A stretch of DNA of 29,227 nucleotides from DASQQQ01 sp036390995 (GCA_036390995.1 DASWAT010000155.1:1-29227); one strand, 5' to 3'. Shown: positions 1-10,435, numbered from the stretch's first letter. Notes: generated by a model not told the origin, from the sequence alone. A program made the numbers and translations.

Positions 1-984
1 GGCCCCCTAGCCCAATCAGTGCTCTACCTCCGATGCTGAACGTCCGAGGCTGCCCCTAAAGGCATTTCGGGGAGAACCAGCTATCACCGGGTTTGATTGG
101 CCTTTCACCCCTAACCACAGGTCATCCCCCAGGTTTTCAACCCTGGTGGGTTCGGCCCTCCACGAGGTCTTACCCCCGCTTCAGCCTGCCCATGGCTAGA
201 TCACCCGGCTTCGGGTCTAGGACGTGCGACTGTGCGCCCCATGCAGACTCGCTTTCGCTTCGGCTTCCCGAGAACGGTTAACCTTGCCGCACATCGCTAA
301 CTCGCCGGCTCATTCTTCAAAAGGCACGCCGTCACCCGGAACTGGTTGCCCAGCTCCAGGCTCCGACAGCTTGTAGGCTCACGGTTTCAGGTGCTATTTC
401 ACTCCCCTCCCGGGGTGCTTTTCACCTTTCCCTCACGGTACTAGTCCACTATCGGTCGCCAGGGAGTACTTAGCCTTAGAGGGTGGGCCCTCCAGATTCA
501 CACGGAATTCCACGGGCTCCGTGCTACTCGGGATCCCCGCAAGGAGACCAGTCGCGTTTCGGCTACAGGGCTATTACCTCCTGTGGCGGCCCGTTCCATG
601 GCCTTCGCCTACGTGCTGGTTTTGTAACTCCTCGAGTCCGCCGGTGCAGACCCAAGCGGGTCCCACGACCCCGACACGGCAACGCCACCGGGCTATGACA
701 CCGCATCGGTTTAGGCTCTTCCCCGTTCGCTCGCCGCTACTTGGGGAGTCGCGGTTGCTTTCTTCTCCTCGCCCTACTGAGATGTTTCACTTCGGGCGGT
801 TCCCCCCACAGGTCCTATGTGTTCAGACCTGGGTGACCGGGCATGACCCCGGCCGGGTTTCCCCATTCGGACACCTCCGGATCTCGGCCTTCTCGGCGGC
901 TCCCCGGAGCTTTTCGCAGCCTGACGCGTCCTTCTTCGGCTCCTGGCGCCAAGGCATCCACCGTGAGCCCTTATTAACTTGGCA
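1..984 (-). rRNA. rrl: 23S ribosomal RNA, 5' part (cut by window edge)
   Basis: Read on the minus strand, the conserved start of 23S (ACGGTGGATGCC, preceded by about 20 nt) lies near 984-953, and conserved 23S text continues to position 1. About one third of the molecule is present and the rest lies outside the window. It is the large-subunit rRNA and follows 16S and a short spacer in the same transcript. The 5' end is placed by analogy with E. coli and could be off by a few bases. No intron-like interruption is seen in this part. Confidence 0.97.
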
Positions 985-2749
<1,765 letters not shown>

Positions 2750-3003
2750 AAACAACGTCCGGCCCGAAGGGCCGGCTTCGTTTCCGTTGGAGTTGGCCTT
2801 CGGGAAGGGCACCTTCCCTCGAGCCGGTGTTTGGATCCGGCCGGAACACGTCCGGACGTATCCGTACGAACCGTCTGCTGCCGAACGTGACGAATCACGT
2901 CCCCAGCTGACGGGGAACGCACTGACTTTTGGCACACTGTTCAGTTCTCAAGGTGCGCGCACGAACCACCCAGGTGGGATCCTGGGAGGGGTCCGCGCCA
3001 AGC
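2750..3003 (-). other. 16S rRNA leader with processing stem and hairpins
   Basis: Transcribed leader between the rrn promoter and mature 16S. Positions 2931-2956 form the 5' half of the 16S processing stem with the spacer at 1033-1058. The element GCACCTTGAGAACTG (minus, around 2956-2942) is repeated in the spacer near 1021-1007 and resembles the conserved leader box linked to antitermination in actinobacterial rRNA operons. Local hairpins are visible at 2885-2900 (ACGTGA, loop CGAA, TCACGT) and 2759-2775 (7-bp GC stem, 3-nt loop). No gene lies in this stretch. Confidence 0.8.
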
Positions 3004-3009
3004 GGCTCA

Positions 3010-3037
3010 ATGGTAGCAGTCCTACCCCGCGCGTCAA
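3010..3037 (-). promoter_or_regulatory. rRNA operon promoter (housekeeping sigma type)
   Basis: On the minus strand TTGACG (3037-3032) is followed after 16 bp by TACCAT (3015-3010), preceded by TGC, an extended -10. The predicted start is near 3003, about 250 nt before mature 16S. It is the best-matching -35 in the window, as expected for rRNA. It begins only 40 bp after the tyrS stop codon, and no clear terminator separates the two. Confidence 0.75.
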
Positions 3038-3077
3038 CCGGAGCGGATCCGCAGGCACGACCTCGGGACCGGGCCGA

Positions 3078-4289
3078 TCAGCGCAGACGCACGAAACGCC
3101 GTCGGCCGACCTGCAGGACATGGCCGCGGAGGTTCTCTCCCGCGTACTCCGCGTCGGGATCGCCGACCGGCTCGCCATCCAGCCGAACGCCGCCCTGCTG
3201 GATCAGGCGCCTGGCTTCGCCCTTCGACGAGGCCAGGCCCAGGCCCCAGAGCACTCGGGGGAGCCAGTACAAGCCGCCCGCTCCCCGGGTCCAATCGGCC
3301 GGCAGCTCCTGCTCCTCCACGTCCTCGGGGATCTCTCGATCCCGGTGCACCAGATCGAAACGCGCCTCGGACTCCTTCCCCGAGCCCACGCCGTGATAGA
3401 GGTCGACGATCTCCCGGGCCAGCCGGCGCTTCTGCTCGTTCGGATGAAAGCGGCCATCCGCAAGGCCGGCCTCGATCTCGGCGACCTCCTCGGGCCCCAG
3501 ATCCGTGCACAGCCGGAGGTACTTCGCGATGAGCTCGTCCGGGATGCTCATGAGCTTGCCGAACATCTCGTCGGGCGGTTCCGTCAGGCCGACGGAGTTG
3601 TCGTAGGACTTCGACATCTTGCGAACCCCGTCCGTGCCCTCCAGGAGCGGCATGGTGAACACCACCTGCGGCTCGTGCCCGTGGGCTCGCTGGATCTCCC
3701 GGCCCACGAGCAGGTTGAACGTCTGGTCCGTGCCCCCCATCTCCACGTCGGCCCGCACCGCCACGCTGTCCATCGCCTGCATCAGGGGGTAGAGGAACTC
3801 GACCACGCTGATGGGGCGTCCGTCCCGGTAGCGCTGGCGGAAGTCGTCCCGCTCGAGCATCTGGGCCACGGTGGCGCGGGACGTGAGCTCGAGAACCTCC
3901 GCCATCGACAGCGACGCCAGCCACTCGGAGTTGTGCCGGACCTCGGCCCGGTCCATGTCGAGCACGAGCCCGGCCTGCTCGAGGTACGTCCGCGCGTTGG
4001 CCTCGATCTCCTCCTGGGAGAGGAACGGACGGGTCTCCGACTGGCCCGAGGGATCCCCGACCCGCCCGGTGAAGTCTCCGATGATGAGGACGACGGTGTG
4101 ACCGAGTTCCTGGAACTGCCGGAGCTTCCGGAGCACCACCGCGTGTCCGAGGTGGAGATCGGGCCGGGAGGGGTCGATGCCGAGCTTGACACGCAGGGGC
4201 CTCCCCAGGTCGAGCTTCTGGCCCAGGCCGTCTTCGGGGATCACCTCGGCGGCGCCGGCCAGCAGTCGGTGAAGATCGGAGGAGGTCAT
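3078..4289 (-). CDS. tyrS: tyrosyl-tRNA synthetase
   Basis: Class I aminoacyl-tRNA synthetase that attaches tyrosine to tRNA-Tyr in the cytoplasm. The 403-residue protein has the Rossmann-fold HIGH motif as HLGH (residues 46-49), the GDFTGRVGDPSG stretch (71-82), the tyrosine-site region GGTDQTFNLLVGR (185-197) and KMSKS (224-228). A C-terminal S4-type RNA-binding domain covers about 345-403 (LASSKGEARRLIQQGGVRLDG). This layout and the KMSKSYDN context fit the second bacterial TyrRS subtype (TyrZ-like); that subtype call is inference. The ATG at 4289 has no Shine-Dalgarno but a TAGCAT hexamer 10 nt upstream, so the mRNA is probably near-leaderless. It is divergent from the penicillin-binding protein gene and lies just upstream of the rRNA operon on the same strand. 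Confidence 0.97.
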   Translation of the reverse strand: MTSSDLHRLLAGAAEVIPEDGLGQKLDLGRPLRVKLGIDPSRPDLHLGHAVVLRKLRQFQELGHTVVLIIGDFTGRVGDPSGQSETRPFLSQEEIEANARTYLEQAGLVLDMDRAEVRHNSEWLASLSMAEVLELTSRATVAQMLERDDFRQRYRDGRPISVVEFLYPLMQAMDSVAVRADVEMGGTDQTFNLLVGREIQRAHGHEPQVVFTMPLLEGTDGVRKMSKSYDNSVGLTEPPDEMFGKLMSIPDELIAKYLRLCTDLGPEEVAEIEAGLADGRFHPNEQKRRLAREIVDLYHGVGSGKESEARFDLVHRDREIPEDVEEQELPADWTRGAGGLYWLPRVLWGLGLASSKGEARRLIQQGGVRLDGEPVGDPDAEYAGENLRGHVLQVGRRRFVRLR

Positions 4290-4299
4290 CGGACAGGCG

Positions 4300-4305
4300 A
4301 TGCTA
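4300..4305 (-). promoter_or_regulatory. tyrS -10 element (near-leaderless)
   Basis: TAGCAT on the minus strand, preceded by TGG (extended -10), ends 10 nt before the tyrS ATG. Transcription would start 2-4 nt upstream of the start codon. No convincing -35 is seen. Confidence 0.5.
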
Positions 4306-4329
4306 CCAGTGCGGATGCAGGGTCGTGGC

Positions 4330-4335
4330 TATGAT
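4330..4335 (+). promoter_or_regulatory. -10 element of the penicillin-binding protein gene (near-leaderless)
   Basis: TATGAT lies 9 nt before the ATG at 4345, so transcription would start about 2-3 nt before the start codon. The -35 region is weak. It faces away from the tyrS promoter within a 55-bp divergent gap. Confidence 0.5.
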
Positions 4336-4344
4336 GGCACGGCC

Positions 4345-6819
4345 ATGAGCTTCCCCCGGCGATGGCTCGTCCTCGGCGTTTCCGTGCTGGCCCTGGTGGC
4401 CTCCTCCTGTCACCTGCCGAACCTCAATGAGGAGCGGGCCACGGCGCCCGCGCTCCCCCAGACGTCGTTCCTGTACGCGGCCGACGGCAGTCTCATCACC
4501 GCCCTGCACGCCGAGCAGAACCGCGTCATCGTCCCCTTCACGAAGATCCCCAAGGCCGCCCGCAACGCCGTGATCGCCATCGAGGACAAGCGCTTCTACG
4601 ACCATCGGGGGGTGGATCTCAAGGCGCTCTTGCGCGCGGCGTACATCGACGCGACCTCCGGCAGGATCGTGGAGGGCGGCTCGACCATCACCCAGCAATA
4701 CGTGAAGCAGGCGTACGTCGGGGACGAGCAAACCCTCTCGCGCAAGCTGAAGGAGGCCTACCTGGCCTGGCAGCTCGAGCAGAAGCTGACCAAGGACCAG
4801 ATCATCACCAAGTACATGAACACCGTCTACTTCGGCAACGGCGCGTACGGGATCCAGGCGGCGGCGGAGACGTACTTCGACCGGCCGGCGTCCGAGCTCA
4901 CCCTCAACCAGGCGGCGCTGCTGGCCGGTCTGATCGCCGCCCCGAACGACTACGATCCCGTGGCCCACCCCAAGGCCGGGCTGAGCAGGCGCAACGAGGT
5001 GCTGGCCAACATGTACGGGCTCGGGATGATCGGGGACGCCGCGTACCAGCGCGCCGCCGGGCACCCCGTGAGGCTGCACCTCCGGCAGAATGGGACGCAG
5101 CACTACCTCGCCCCGTACTTCGTGGACTACTTCAAGCAGTGGTTCCTATCGAACCCCAGGTTCGGCAAGACCGTCCAGGACCGGTACAACCTCCTGTTCG
5201 AGGGCGGGCTTCGGATACAGACCACCCTGGTGCCGAGGCTCCAGCAGGAGGCCGAGACGGCGGTGGGCTCGATCCTGCTCTACAAGAGCGACCCGTACGC
5301 GGCGCTGACCGCGATCGACCCACGGACCGGCTACATCAAGGCCATGGTCGGCGGGCGCGACTACTGGTCGCCGTCCGATCGCTACGCGCGCGTGAACCTG
5401 GCCACCGGCGGGACCACCGGGCGCCAGGCCGGTTCCGCCTTCAAGCCGTTCGCACTGGTTGCGGCGCTCGAGGACGGCCTGCCGCCGAGCACCCCGTTGA
5501 ACGGCTCGTCGGCCAGCATCCCGCTCCAGGACGGCACGTACTGGAAGCCGGGCAATGCGGAGGGCTCCGGCTACGGCACGATCTCGCTGGAGACCGCCAC
5601 GGTGAACTCCGTGAACGTCGCATACGCGAACCTCCTCGTGAAGATGGGTGACGGCGACGCGTACCTCGGGGCCCAGCAGCTGGTCCAGATGGCCAAGCGC
5701 ATGGGGATCCGGTGCTGCACCCGCACCACGTCGCCCGACACCCCGTTGCAGGCCGTCCCCTCGGCCGTGCTCGGGACGAACGAGGTGAACACGCTGGAGA
5801 TGGCCTCCGCCTACGGCACCCTCGCGTACGGCGGCCAGCACGTGCAGCCCACGCCGGTGATCCAGATCACGAAGGCGGACGGAGAGGTCCTCTACGAGGC
5901 CCATCCGAAGCCGAAGCAAGTGGTGCCGCCCGCCGTGATCACGGTGGCCGATGGGATCCTCCAGAAGGTCGTGCTGTACGGCACCGGCGCCGCCGCGAAC
6001 ATCGGGCGACCGCAGATCGGCAAGACCGGAACCGCCCAGAACTACAGCGACGCCTGGTTCGTAGGAGCCGTGCCCCAGCTCGTGACGGCCGTGTGGGCGG
6101 GCTTCCCTCAGGGGCAGATCTCGATGGCCTACCCGCGCGTCCGCATCTCGCGGGTCTACGGTGGCACCTGGCCCGCGCAGATCTGGCGCGCGTTCATGAT
6201 CAACGCCACGAACCACCTCCCCGAGCGACCGTTCCCGTCCTCGGACGTCACGTACGTGACGGTTCGGGTCGACGTCACGCAGGGGTGCCTGGCCAACCCG
6301 TACACGCCGCCCGGCAACGTCCAGACGATCCAGTACATCGCCGGAACCGAGCCCCACAAGATCTGCAAGGAGCCGAGCTCGTACCAGTACCTCACGGTCC
6401 CCTCGGTGATCGGGCTCAAGGAGAGCCAGGCCGCCGCGGAGCTCCAGGCTGCCGGGTTCAACGTCCGGACCCAGTACCAGCCCTCCGACCAGGCGCCGGG
6501 AACCGTGATCGCCCAGAACCCCGCCGCGGGCGAGCAGGCTCAGCAGACCAGCACGGTCACCATCACCGTCGCCCAGAAGGCCTCCCCGTCGCCGAGCCCA
6601 CAGAGCGCGGCCGTGCCCGACGTGGTCGGGATGAGCCAGGGGCAGGCGATCGCGGCGCTCCAGGGGGCCGGGTTCCAGGTGGCGGTGGTGAAGGATCAGC
6701 AGTGCAGCCCGTCGGATCCGAGTTGCGACTATCAGAAGGGCGTCGTGTGGTCCCAGGATCCGGCCGGCGGAACGCAGGCGCCGGTGGGTGCAACCGTCAC
6801 GGTCATCGTGAACCCCTGA
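4345..6819 (+). CDS. class A penicillin-binding protein with two PASTA domains
   Basis: Bifunctional peptidoglycan synthase acting outside the membrane: an N-terminal glycosyltransferase polymerises lipid II and a transpeptidase cross-links the strands. I start at ATG 4345 (824 aa) because residues 1-22 then form an RR-plus-hydrophobic signal or anchor. That segment ends in VASSC, an imperfect lipobox, so lipoprotein or membrane-anchored are both possible. Glycosyltransferase motifs are EDKRFYDHRG (80-89) and GGSTITQQ (111-118). Transpeptidase motifs are S-A-F-K (Ser364), SVN (422-424) and KTG (560-562). Two PASTA repeats follow at about 683-748 and 755-824; this domain is known to bind peptidoglycan or muropeptides. 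The 3' end overlaps the convergent mpg gene by 17 bp. A start at 4300 would add 15 residues without signal character. Confidence 0.95.
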   Translation: MSFPRRWLVLGVSVLALVASSCHLPNLNEERATAPALPQTSFLYAADGSLITALHAEQNRVIVPFTKIPKAARNAVIAIEDKRFYDHRGVDLKALLRAAYIDATSGRIVEGGSTITQQYVKQAYVGDEQTLSRKLKEAYLAWQLEQKLTKDQIITKYMNTVYFGNGAYGIQAAAETYFDRPASELTLNQAALLAGLIAAPNDYDPVAHPKAGLSRRNEVLANMYGLGMIGDAAYQRAAGHPVRLHLRQNGTQHYLAPYFVDYFKQWFLSNPRFGKTVQDRYNLLFEGGLRIQTTLVPRLQQEAETAVGSILLYKSDPYAALTAIDPRTGYIKAMVGGRDYWSPSDRYARVNLATGGTTGRQAGSAFKPFALVAALEDGLPPSTPLNGSSASIPLQDGTYWKPGNAEGSGYGTISLETATVNSVNVAYANLLVKMGDGDAYLGAQQLVQMAKRMGIRCCTRTTSPDTPLQAVPSAVLGTNEVNTLEMASAYGTLAYGGQHVQPTPVIQITKADGEVLYEAHPKPKQVVPPAVITVADGILQKVVLYGTGAAANIGRPQIGKTGTAQNYSDAWFVGAVPQLVTAVWAGFPQGQISMAYPRVRISRVYGGTWPAQIWRAFMINATNHLPERPFPSSDVTYVTVRVDVTQGCLANPYTPPGNVQTIQYIAGTEPHKICKEPSSYQYLTVPSVIGLKESQAAAELQAAGFNVRTQYQPSDQAPGTVIAQNPAAGEQAQQTSTVTITVAQKASPSPSPQSAAVPDVVGMSQGQAIAALQGAGFQVAVVKDQQCSPSDPSCDYQKGVVWSQDPAGGTQAPVGATVTVIVNP

Positions 6820-7429
6820 GACCGTCCAGGCCGGCGGGGCGTGCACGCGAGACGAAGGCATCGTCCTTCACGAAGAAGCGCCACCGCCGGTCCACCGCAC
6901 TCCGGATCCCAACCCGGGTGCTTCGCCCAACGCGCGACCTGGCCACGGGATCGCCCTCGAGCAGCCACAGCACACCGCCCCGAACCAGATCCGTCCCGTT
7001 CTGCGTCAGGTCCAACCCGAGCGCCTCGCAGAGCCTCGCCGGGCCCGATGTCAGGAGCAGCGGAGCGTCCACGCCCCTCCGGCGAGCCATCTCCTGGAGG
7101 CCCTGGAGCGGCTCCGCGGCCCGCAGCAGCACCGCGCTCCCCTCGCCCTCGGCCCCCGTCACGACGTTCGCACAGAAGTGCATGCCGTAGGTGAAGTACA
7201 CGTACAGGAACCCGGGGGGGCCGAACATCACCTCGGTCCTGGCCGTCCGGCCCCGGTACGAATGGCTGGCCGGATCGTCTTGCCGGTACGCCTCGGTCTC
7301 GACGATCCGAGCGACCAGCAGCGGGCCGTCGGGCGATCGCCGGACCAGGTGCCGTCCCAACAGCTCGGGGCCCACCTCGACCGAGGGTCGCCCGTAGAAG
7401 GCACGAGGGAGCCGCCGCCCGGACGCCAC
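6803..7429 (-). CDS. mpg: 3-methyladenine DNA glycosylase (MPG/AAG family)
   Basis: Monofunctional base-excision repair enzyme that removes alkylated or deaminated purines. The family signature is clear: VARIVETEAYRQDDPASHS near the N-terminus (the Glu is the presumed catalytic base), then the FGPPGFLYVYFTYGMHFCANVV block and, towards the C-terminus, LTSGPARLCEALGL. I choose GTG 7429 (208 aa, the usual family length); it lies 2 nt after the polX stop codon, which suggests translational coupling. The same frame is open further upstream inside polX, but that text does not resemble the family. The last 17 bp overlap the convergent penicillin-binding protein gene. An mpg gene near tyrS is also known in mycobacteria (from memory), which supports the actinobacterial assignment. 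Confidence 0.95.
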   Translation of the reverse strand: MASGRRLPRAFYGRPSVEVGPELLGRHLVRRSPDGPLLVARIVETEAYRQDDPASHSYRGRTARTEVMFGPPGFLYVYFTYGMHFCANVVTGAEGEGSAVLLRAAEPLQGLQEMARRRGVDAPLLLTSGPARLCEALGLDLTQNGTDLVRGGVLWLLEGDPVARSRVGRSTRVGIRSAVDRRWRFFVKDDAFVSRARPAGLDGLRGSR

Positions 7430-7431
7430 CG

Positions 7432-9159
7432 TCAGGCGCCACGGCCCTTCTGCAGGTGCCGGCGGAGCTTCGCGAGCGGCCACGCGTTGATCACGTCGTC
7501 CTTCGTGAGCCAGCCGCGCTGGGCGGTGGCCACGCCGAACCGGATCGCGCCCAGATGGATGGTGGCGTGCGAGTCGGTGTTCACGGCGAACTTCGCCCCG
7601 TGGCGCTTGGCCCACGAGATGTGCTCGTCCTTCAGGTCCAAGCGGTCGGGGAAGGAGTTGACCTCGAGCGCCGTGCCTGTGCGGGCCGCCGCCCTGAAGA
7701 CCGCTTCTTCGTCGAACTCGATGGGCGGCCGACGCCCGATCAGCCGCGCCGTGGGGTGACCGATCACGTGCACGTACGGGTTCTCCATCGCGCGGACGAT
7801 CCGGCGGGTCATGTCGTCCTTCGACTGGTTGAAGTGCGAGTGGACGGACGCCACGAGCACATCGAATCCCGACAGGAACTCCTCCGGCCAGTCCACGCCC
7901 CCATCGGGGTCGATGTTCAGCTCCGACCCGTGCAGGAGCGTCATCTTCGGGTACTTCTCCTGCAGCTTCCGGAGCTGCTCCCGCTGGGCGAGGATCTTGT
8001 CGTCGGTCATCCGCTGCATGGCGAGGTTCGGCGCGTGATCGGTGACCGCGTAGTACGCGTACTTCAACCGCACGGCGGCCTCGAGCATCTCCTCCAGGGA
8101 GGCCAGCCCATCGGTGAGGTTCGTGTGGGTGTGCAGGTCACCCCGGAGCTGCTTCCGCTCCAGGACGGCCGGGAGCTCGTCGGCGAGGGCGGCCTCGATC
8201 TCGCCCCGGTCCTCTCGGAGCGTCGGCGGGATGTACGGCAATCCGAGGTGCTCGTAGACCTCTTCCTCCGTCTCGGCCACGATCCGCTTTCCGGTCTTCA
8301 CCAGGAAGAGCCCGTACTCGTTCAGACGCAGGCCCTTCCGGATCGCCATCTCGCGCAGGCGGATGTTGTGGGCCTTGGACCCCGTGAAGTAGATGAGGGC
8401 GGCACCCCACGTATCGAGCGGGATCACCCGCAGGTCGACCTGAAGGCCCCCCTTCGTCACCACCGAGGACTTCGTCTCGCCGCTCGCCAGCACACGGTCG
8501 ACGACCGGCAGCGAGACGAACCGCTCCATGATCGGCCGGGGCTCGGGGCTGGCCACGAGCAGATCGACGTCGCCGATCGTCTCCCGCATGCGGCGGAGGG
8601 ACCCCGCGAAGGTGGCTCGCCGCACCTGCTTGAGCTCGGCGAACTCGCTGAGCAGGTCCTCTGCCAGGTCGAGCGCCACGTTGATCTGGACCCGCCCGCC
8701 CGATGCGTGGAGCTGCTGGATCCCCCGCAGGATGTTCTCCTCGGTCTTGGCTCCGAACCCCTTGATGCCCTCCAGGCGATGCGTATCGAGCGCGTCGAGC
8801 AGCTGGTCGACCGCGGTGATGCCGAGCTCCTCGTACAGCACCATGGCCCTCTTTGGCCCCAGGCCGGGGACGGACATCAGCTGACGGACGCCGGCGGGGA
8901 TCTGCGCCCTGAGCTCCTCGAGCGCCGCGATGGTTCCGGTTGTCAGGTACTCGTGGATCTTCTCGCCGATCGACTTGCCGACGTTCGGGATCGCCAGGAT
9001 CGCTTTCAGGTCCAGGCCGCTGACGTCGGCGTGGTACCCGCCCACGGCGCGCGCGGCCTTCTCGTAGGCGCGCGGCTTGAAGGCGTCTTCGGAGAGGATG
9101 GAAAGCAGGTCGGCGTATTCGAGGAGGATCGTCTCGACCGCCTCGTTCGCTCGCGGCAC
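7432..9159 (-). CDS. polX: bacterial family X DNA polymerase with PHP domain
   Basis: Repair polymerase joined to a PHP metal-dependent nuclease domain; the family fills short gaps in base-excision repair. Start GTG 9159 gives 575 aa, the normal length, with a strong GGGAGG ribosome site just upstream. Visible parts: helix-hairpin-helix segments IPNVGKSIGEKI (57-68) and VPGLGPKRA (97-105); nucleotide-site FAGSLRR (185-191); catalytic Asp198 and Asp200 (GDVDLL) and Asp242 (LQVDLR). The PHP domain carries the metal ligands DLHTHTN (341-347), TDH (373-375), Glu413, SVHSH (438-442), GHP (467-469) and TDSH (528-531). All key residues look intact, so polymerase and exonuclease should both work. It lies 25 nt after argF and directly before mpg, giving a small repair unit. 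Confidence 0.96.
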   Translation of the reverse strand: MPRANEAVETILLEYADLLSILSEDAFKPRAYEKAARAVGGYHADVSGLDLKAILAIPNVGKSIGEKIHEYLTTGTIAALEELRAQIPAGVRQLMSVPGLGPKRAMVLYEELGITAVDQLLDALDTHRLEGIKGFGAKTEENILRGIQQLHASGGRVQINVALDLAEDLLSEFAELKQVRRATFAGSLRRMRETIGDVDLLVASPEPRPIMERFVSLPVVDRVLASGETKSSVVTKGGLQVDLRVIPLDTWGAALIYFTGSKAHNIRLREMAIRKGLRLNEYGLFLVKTGKRIVAETEEEVYEHLGLPYIPPTLREDRGEIEAALADELPAVLERKQLRGDLHTHTNLTDGLASLEEMLEAAVRLKYAYYAVTDHAPNLAMQRMTDDKILAQREQLRKLQEKYPKMTLLHGSELNIDPDGGVDWPEEFLSGFDVLVASVHSHFNQSKDDMTRRIVRAMENPYVHVIGHPTARLIGRRPPIEFDEEAVFRAAARTGTALEVNSFPDRLDLKDEHISWAKRHGAKFAVNTDSHATIHLGAIRFGVATAQRGWLTKDDVINAWPLAKLRRHLQKGRGA

Positions 9160-9184
9160 GATGCGCCTCCCTTCCCCGGGCGGC

Positions 9185-10105
9185 TCAGGCCAGACCGAGG
9201 AGCCAGAGCAGCAGCGCCTTCTGGGTGTGCAGCCGGTTCTCCGCCTGCTCCCACACGGCCGAGTTCGGGCCATCGATCACCTCGTCGGTGATCTCCTGTC
9301 CCCGATGCGCGGGCAAACAGTGCAGGACCGTGACGTCGTCCTTCGCAAGCTCGACGAGCCGCTCGTTCAACTGGTACGCGGGGAAGACCAGGGCCCGGGC
9401 CTCCGCTTCGTCCTCCTGGCCCATGCTGGCCCACACGTCCGTGTAGAGCACATCCGCATCGCGGCATGCCTCTGCCGGGTCGCTCAGTATCTGCACCGAG
9501 CCGCCCGTGGCCGCCGCGATCTCGCGGGCCCGGTGGACCACCTGCGGGATCGGCTCGAAGCCGGGCGGGGTGGCCGCCCGGATGTGCATGGCCGCCTTCG
9601 CGCACGCTAGGAGCAGTGAGTGGGTGACGTTGTTGCCGTCCCCCAGGTACACCAGGGTCCTTCCGGCGGGTCCGCCTTTCGTCTCCCGGACGGTGAGCAG
9701 GTCTGCGAGGGCCTGGCATGGGTGCTCGAAGTCCGAGAGCGCGTTGATCACGGGCACCGTGGCGGCACCGGCCAGCACTTCGAGCCTCTCCTGCTCGAAG
9801 GTTCGGAGCACGATCGCGTCGACGTACCGCGACAGGACGCGGCCCGTGTCCTCGATCGTCTCCCCGCGTCCCAGCTGGAGCTCGGCGGAGGACAGCGGGA
9901 CCGGATGACCGCCGGCCGACGAGATCGCGACCTCGAACGACACCCGGGTCCGGGTCGAGGGCTTCTCGAAGACCATCCCGATGGCCTTGCCGCGCAGTCG
10001 ATCCGCGTAGTCGTCCGGGGTGGCCTTCACCTTCGCCGACAGGTCCAGGAGCTGGCTGAGCTCCTCGGGCGTGAGGTCGTCGATCGAGAGGAAGTCGCGC
10101 GCCAT
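9185..10105 (-). CDS. argF: ornithine carbamoyltransferase
   Basis: Condenses carbamoyl phosphate with ornithine to citrulline in arginine biosynthesis; a cytoplasmic enzyme, trimeric in the family. The 306-residue protein is of normal length and carries the carbamoyl-phosphate loop STRTR (50-54), HPCQ (128-131), the ornithine-specific DVWASMG (223-229) and HCLPAHR (262-268); the last two separate it from aspartate carbamoyltransferase. The start is ATG 10105, with no Shine-Dalgarno but a TAGACT hexamer 7 nt upstream, so a leaderless mRNA is likely. In many actinobacteria argF lies in an argCJBDFRGH cluster after pheST; here it is the only arg gene in the window and is followed by DNA repair genes. 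Confidence 0.97.
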   Translation of the reverse strand: MARDFLSIDDLTPEELSQLLDLSAKVKATPDDYADRLRGKAIGMVFEKPSTRTRVSFEVAISSAGGHPVPLSSAELQLGRGETIEDTGRVLSRYVDAIVLRTFEQERLEVLAGAATVPVINALSDFEHPCQALADLLTVRETKGGPAGRTLVYLGDGNNVTHSLLLACAKAAMHIRAATPPGFEPIPQVVHRAREIAAATGGSVQILSDPAEACRDADVLYTDVWASMGQEDEAEARALVFPAYQLNERLVELAKDDVTVLHCLPAHRGQEITDEVIDGPNSAVWEQAENRLHTQKALLLWLLGLA

Positions 10106-10112
10106 CGGGAGC

Positions 10113-10118
10113 AGTCTA
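10113..10118 (-). promoter_or_regulatory. argF -10 element (leaderless)
   Basis: TAGACT on the minus strand ends 7 nt before the argF ATG, which places the transcription start at or next to the start codon. There is no convincing -35. No ArgR operator is obvious by eye. Confidence 0.5.
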
Positions 10119-10228
10119 TCCCGCCGCCAGACACCTCGGTCTACCGTCGGCCGCGCGGAGCAGGCGCCTGCCTGACCCCGATGCCTCCCGGCCGTCCGGA
10201 CGCCTCCATGGGGCGAACACCAGATGTG

Positions 10229-10435
10229 ATGGGAGACACGCCCACCCGCACCGGGAACGACGAAGCGTTCGCTCGCCGCGCCTGGCGCTGGATGATCGGC
10301 CGGCCGCTCACCACCGCCGAGACCGAGCAAGTTGGTCCGTGCAGGCATTCAGCGGTTGTGGGCACCGAAGCGCATCGTCTGTGTGGGTCGCAGCAACCCC
10401 ATGACGTGCCTGATCGACCCTGGAAGGAAGAGTGA
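10229..10435 (+). pseudogene. possible small ORF or decayed permease N-terminus
   Basis: This lies in the roughly 400 bases between argF and the membrane glycosyltransferase gene, otherwise without a recognisable gene. A 68-residue frame opens at ATG 10229. Its first part, ending in RRAWRWMIGRPLTTAETEQ, resembles the cytoplasmic N-terminus of actinobacterial APC-superfamily amino-acid permeases (a tryptophan/arginine-rich stretch then GRPL-T), but no membrane segment follows and the remainder resembles nothing I know. It may be a remnant of a deleted transporter gene, a small peptide, or chance. The frame is also open upstream, antisense to argF, which weakens the case. The rest of this gap shows only the argF promoter. 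Confidence 0.25.

Noticed and set aside
5146..6861. Minus-strand frame of 571 codons opposite the penicillin-binding protein
   Set aside because: Arg/His-rich shadow frame; all catalytic motifs are on the plus strand.
7456..9291. Plus-strand frame of 611 codons opposite polX
   Set aside because: Antisense shadow of polX: His/Asp/Val-rich low-complexity text and no ribosome site. The opposite strand has every PolX and PHP motif.
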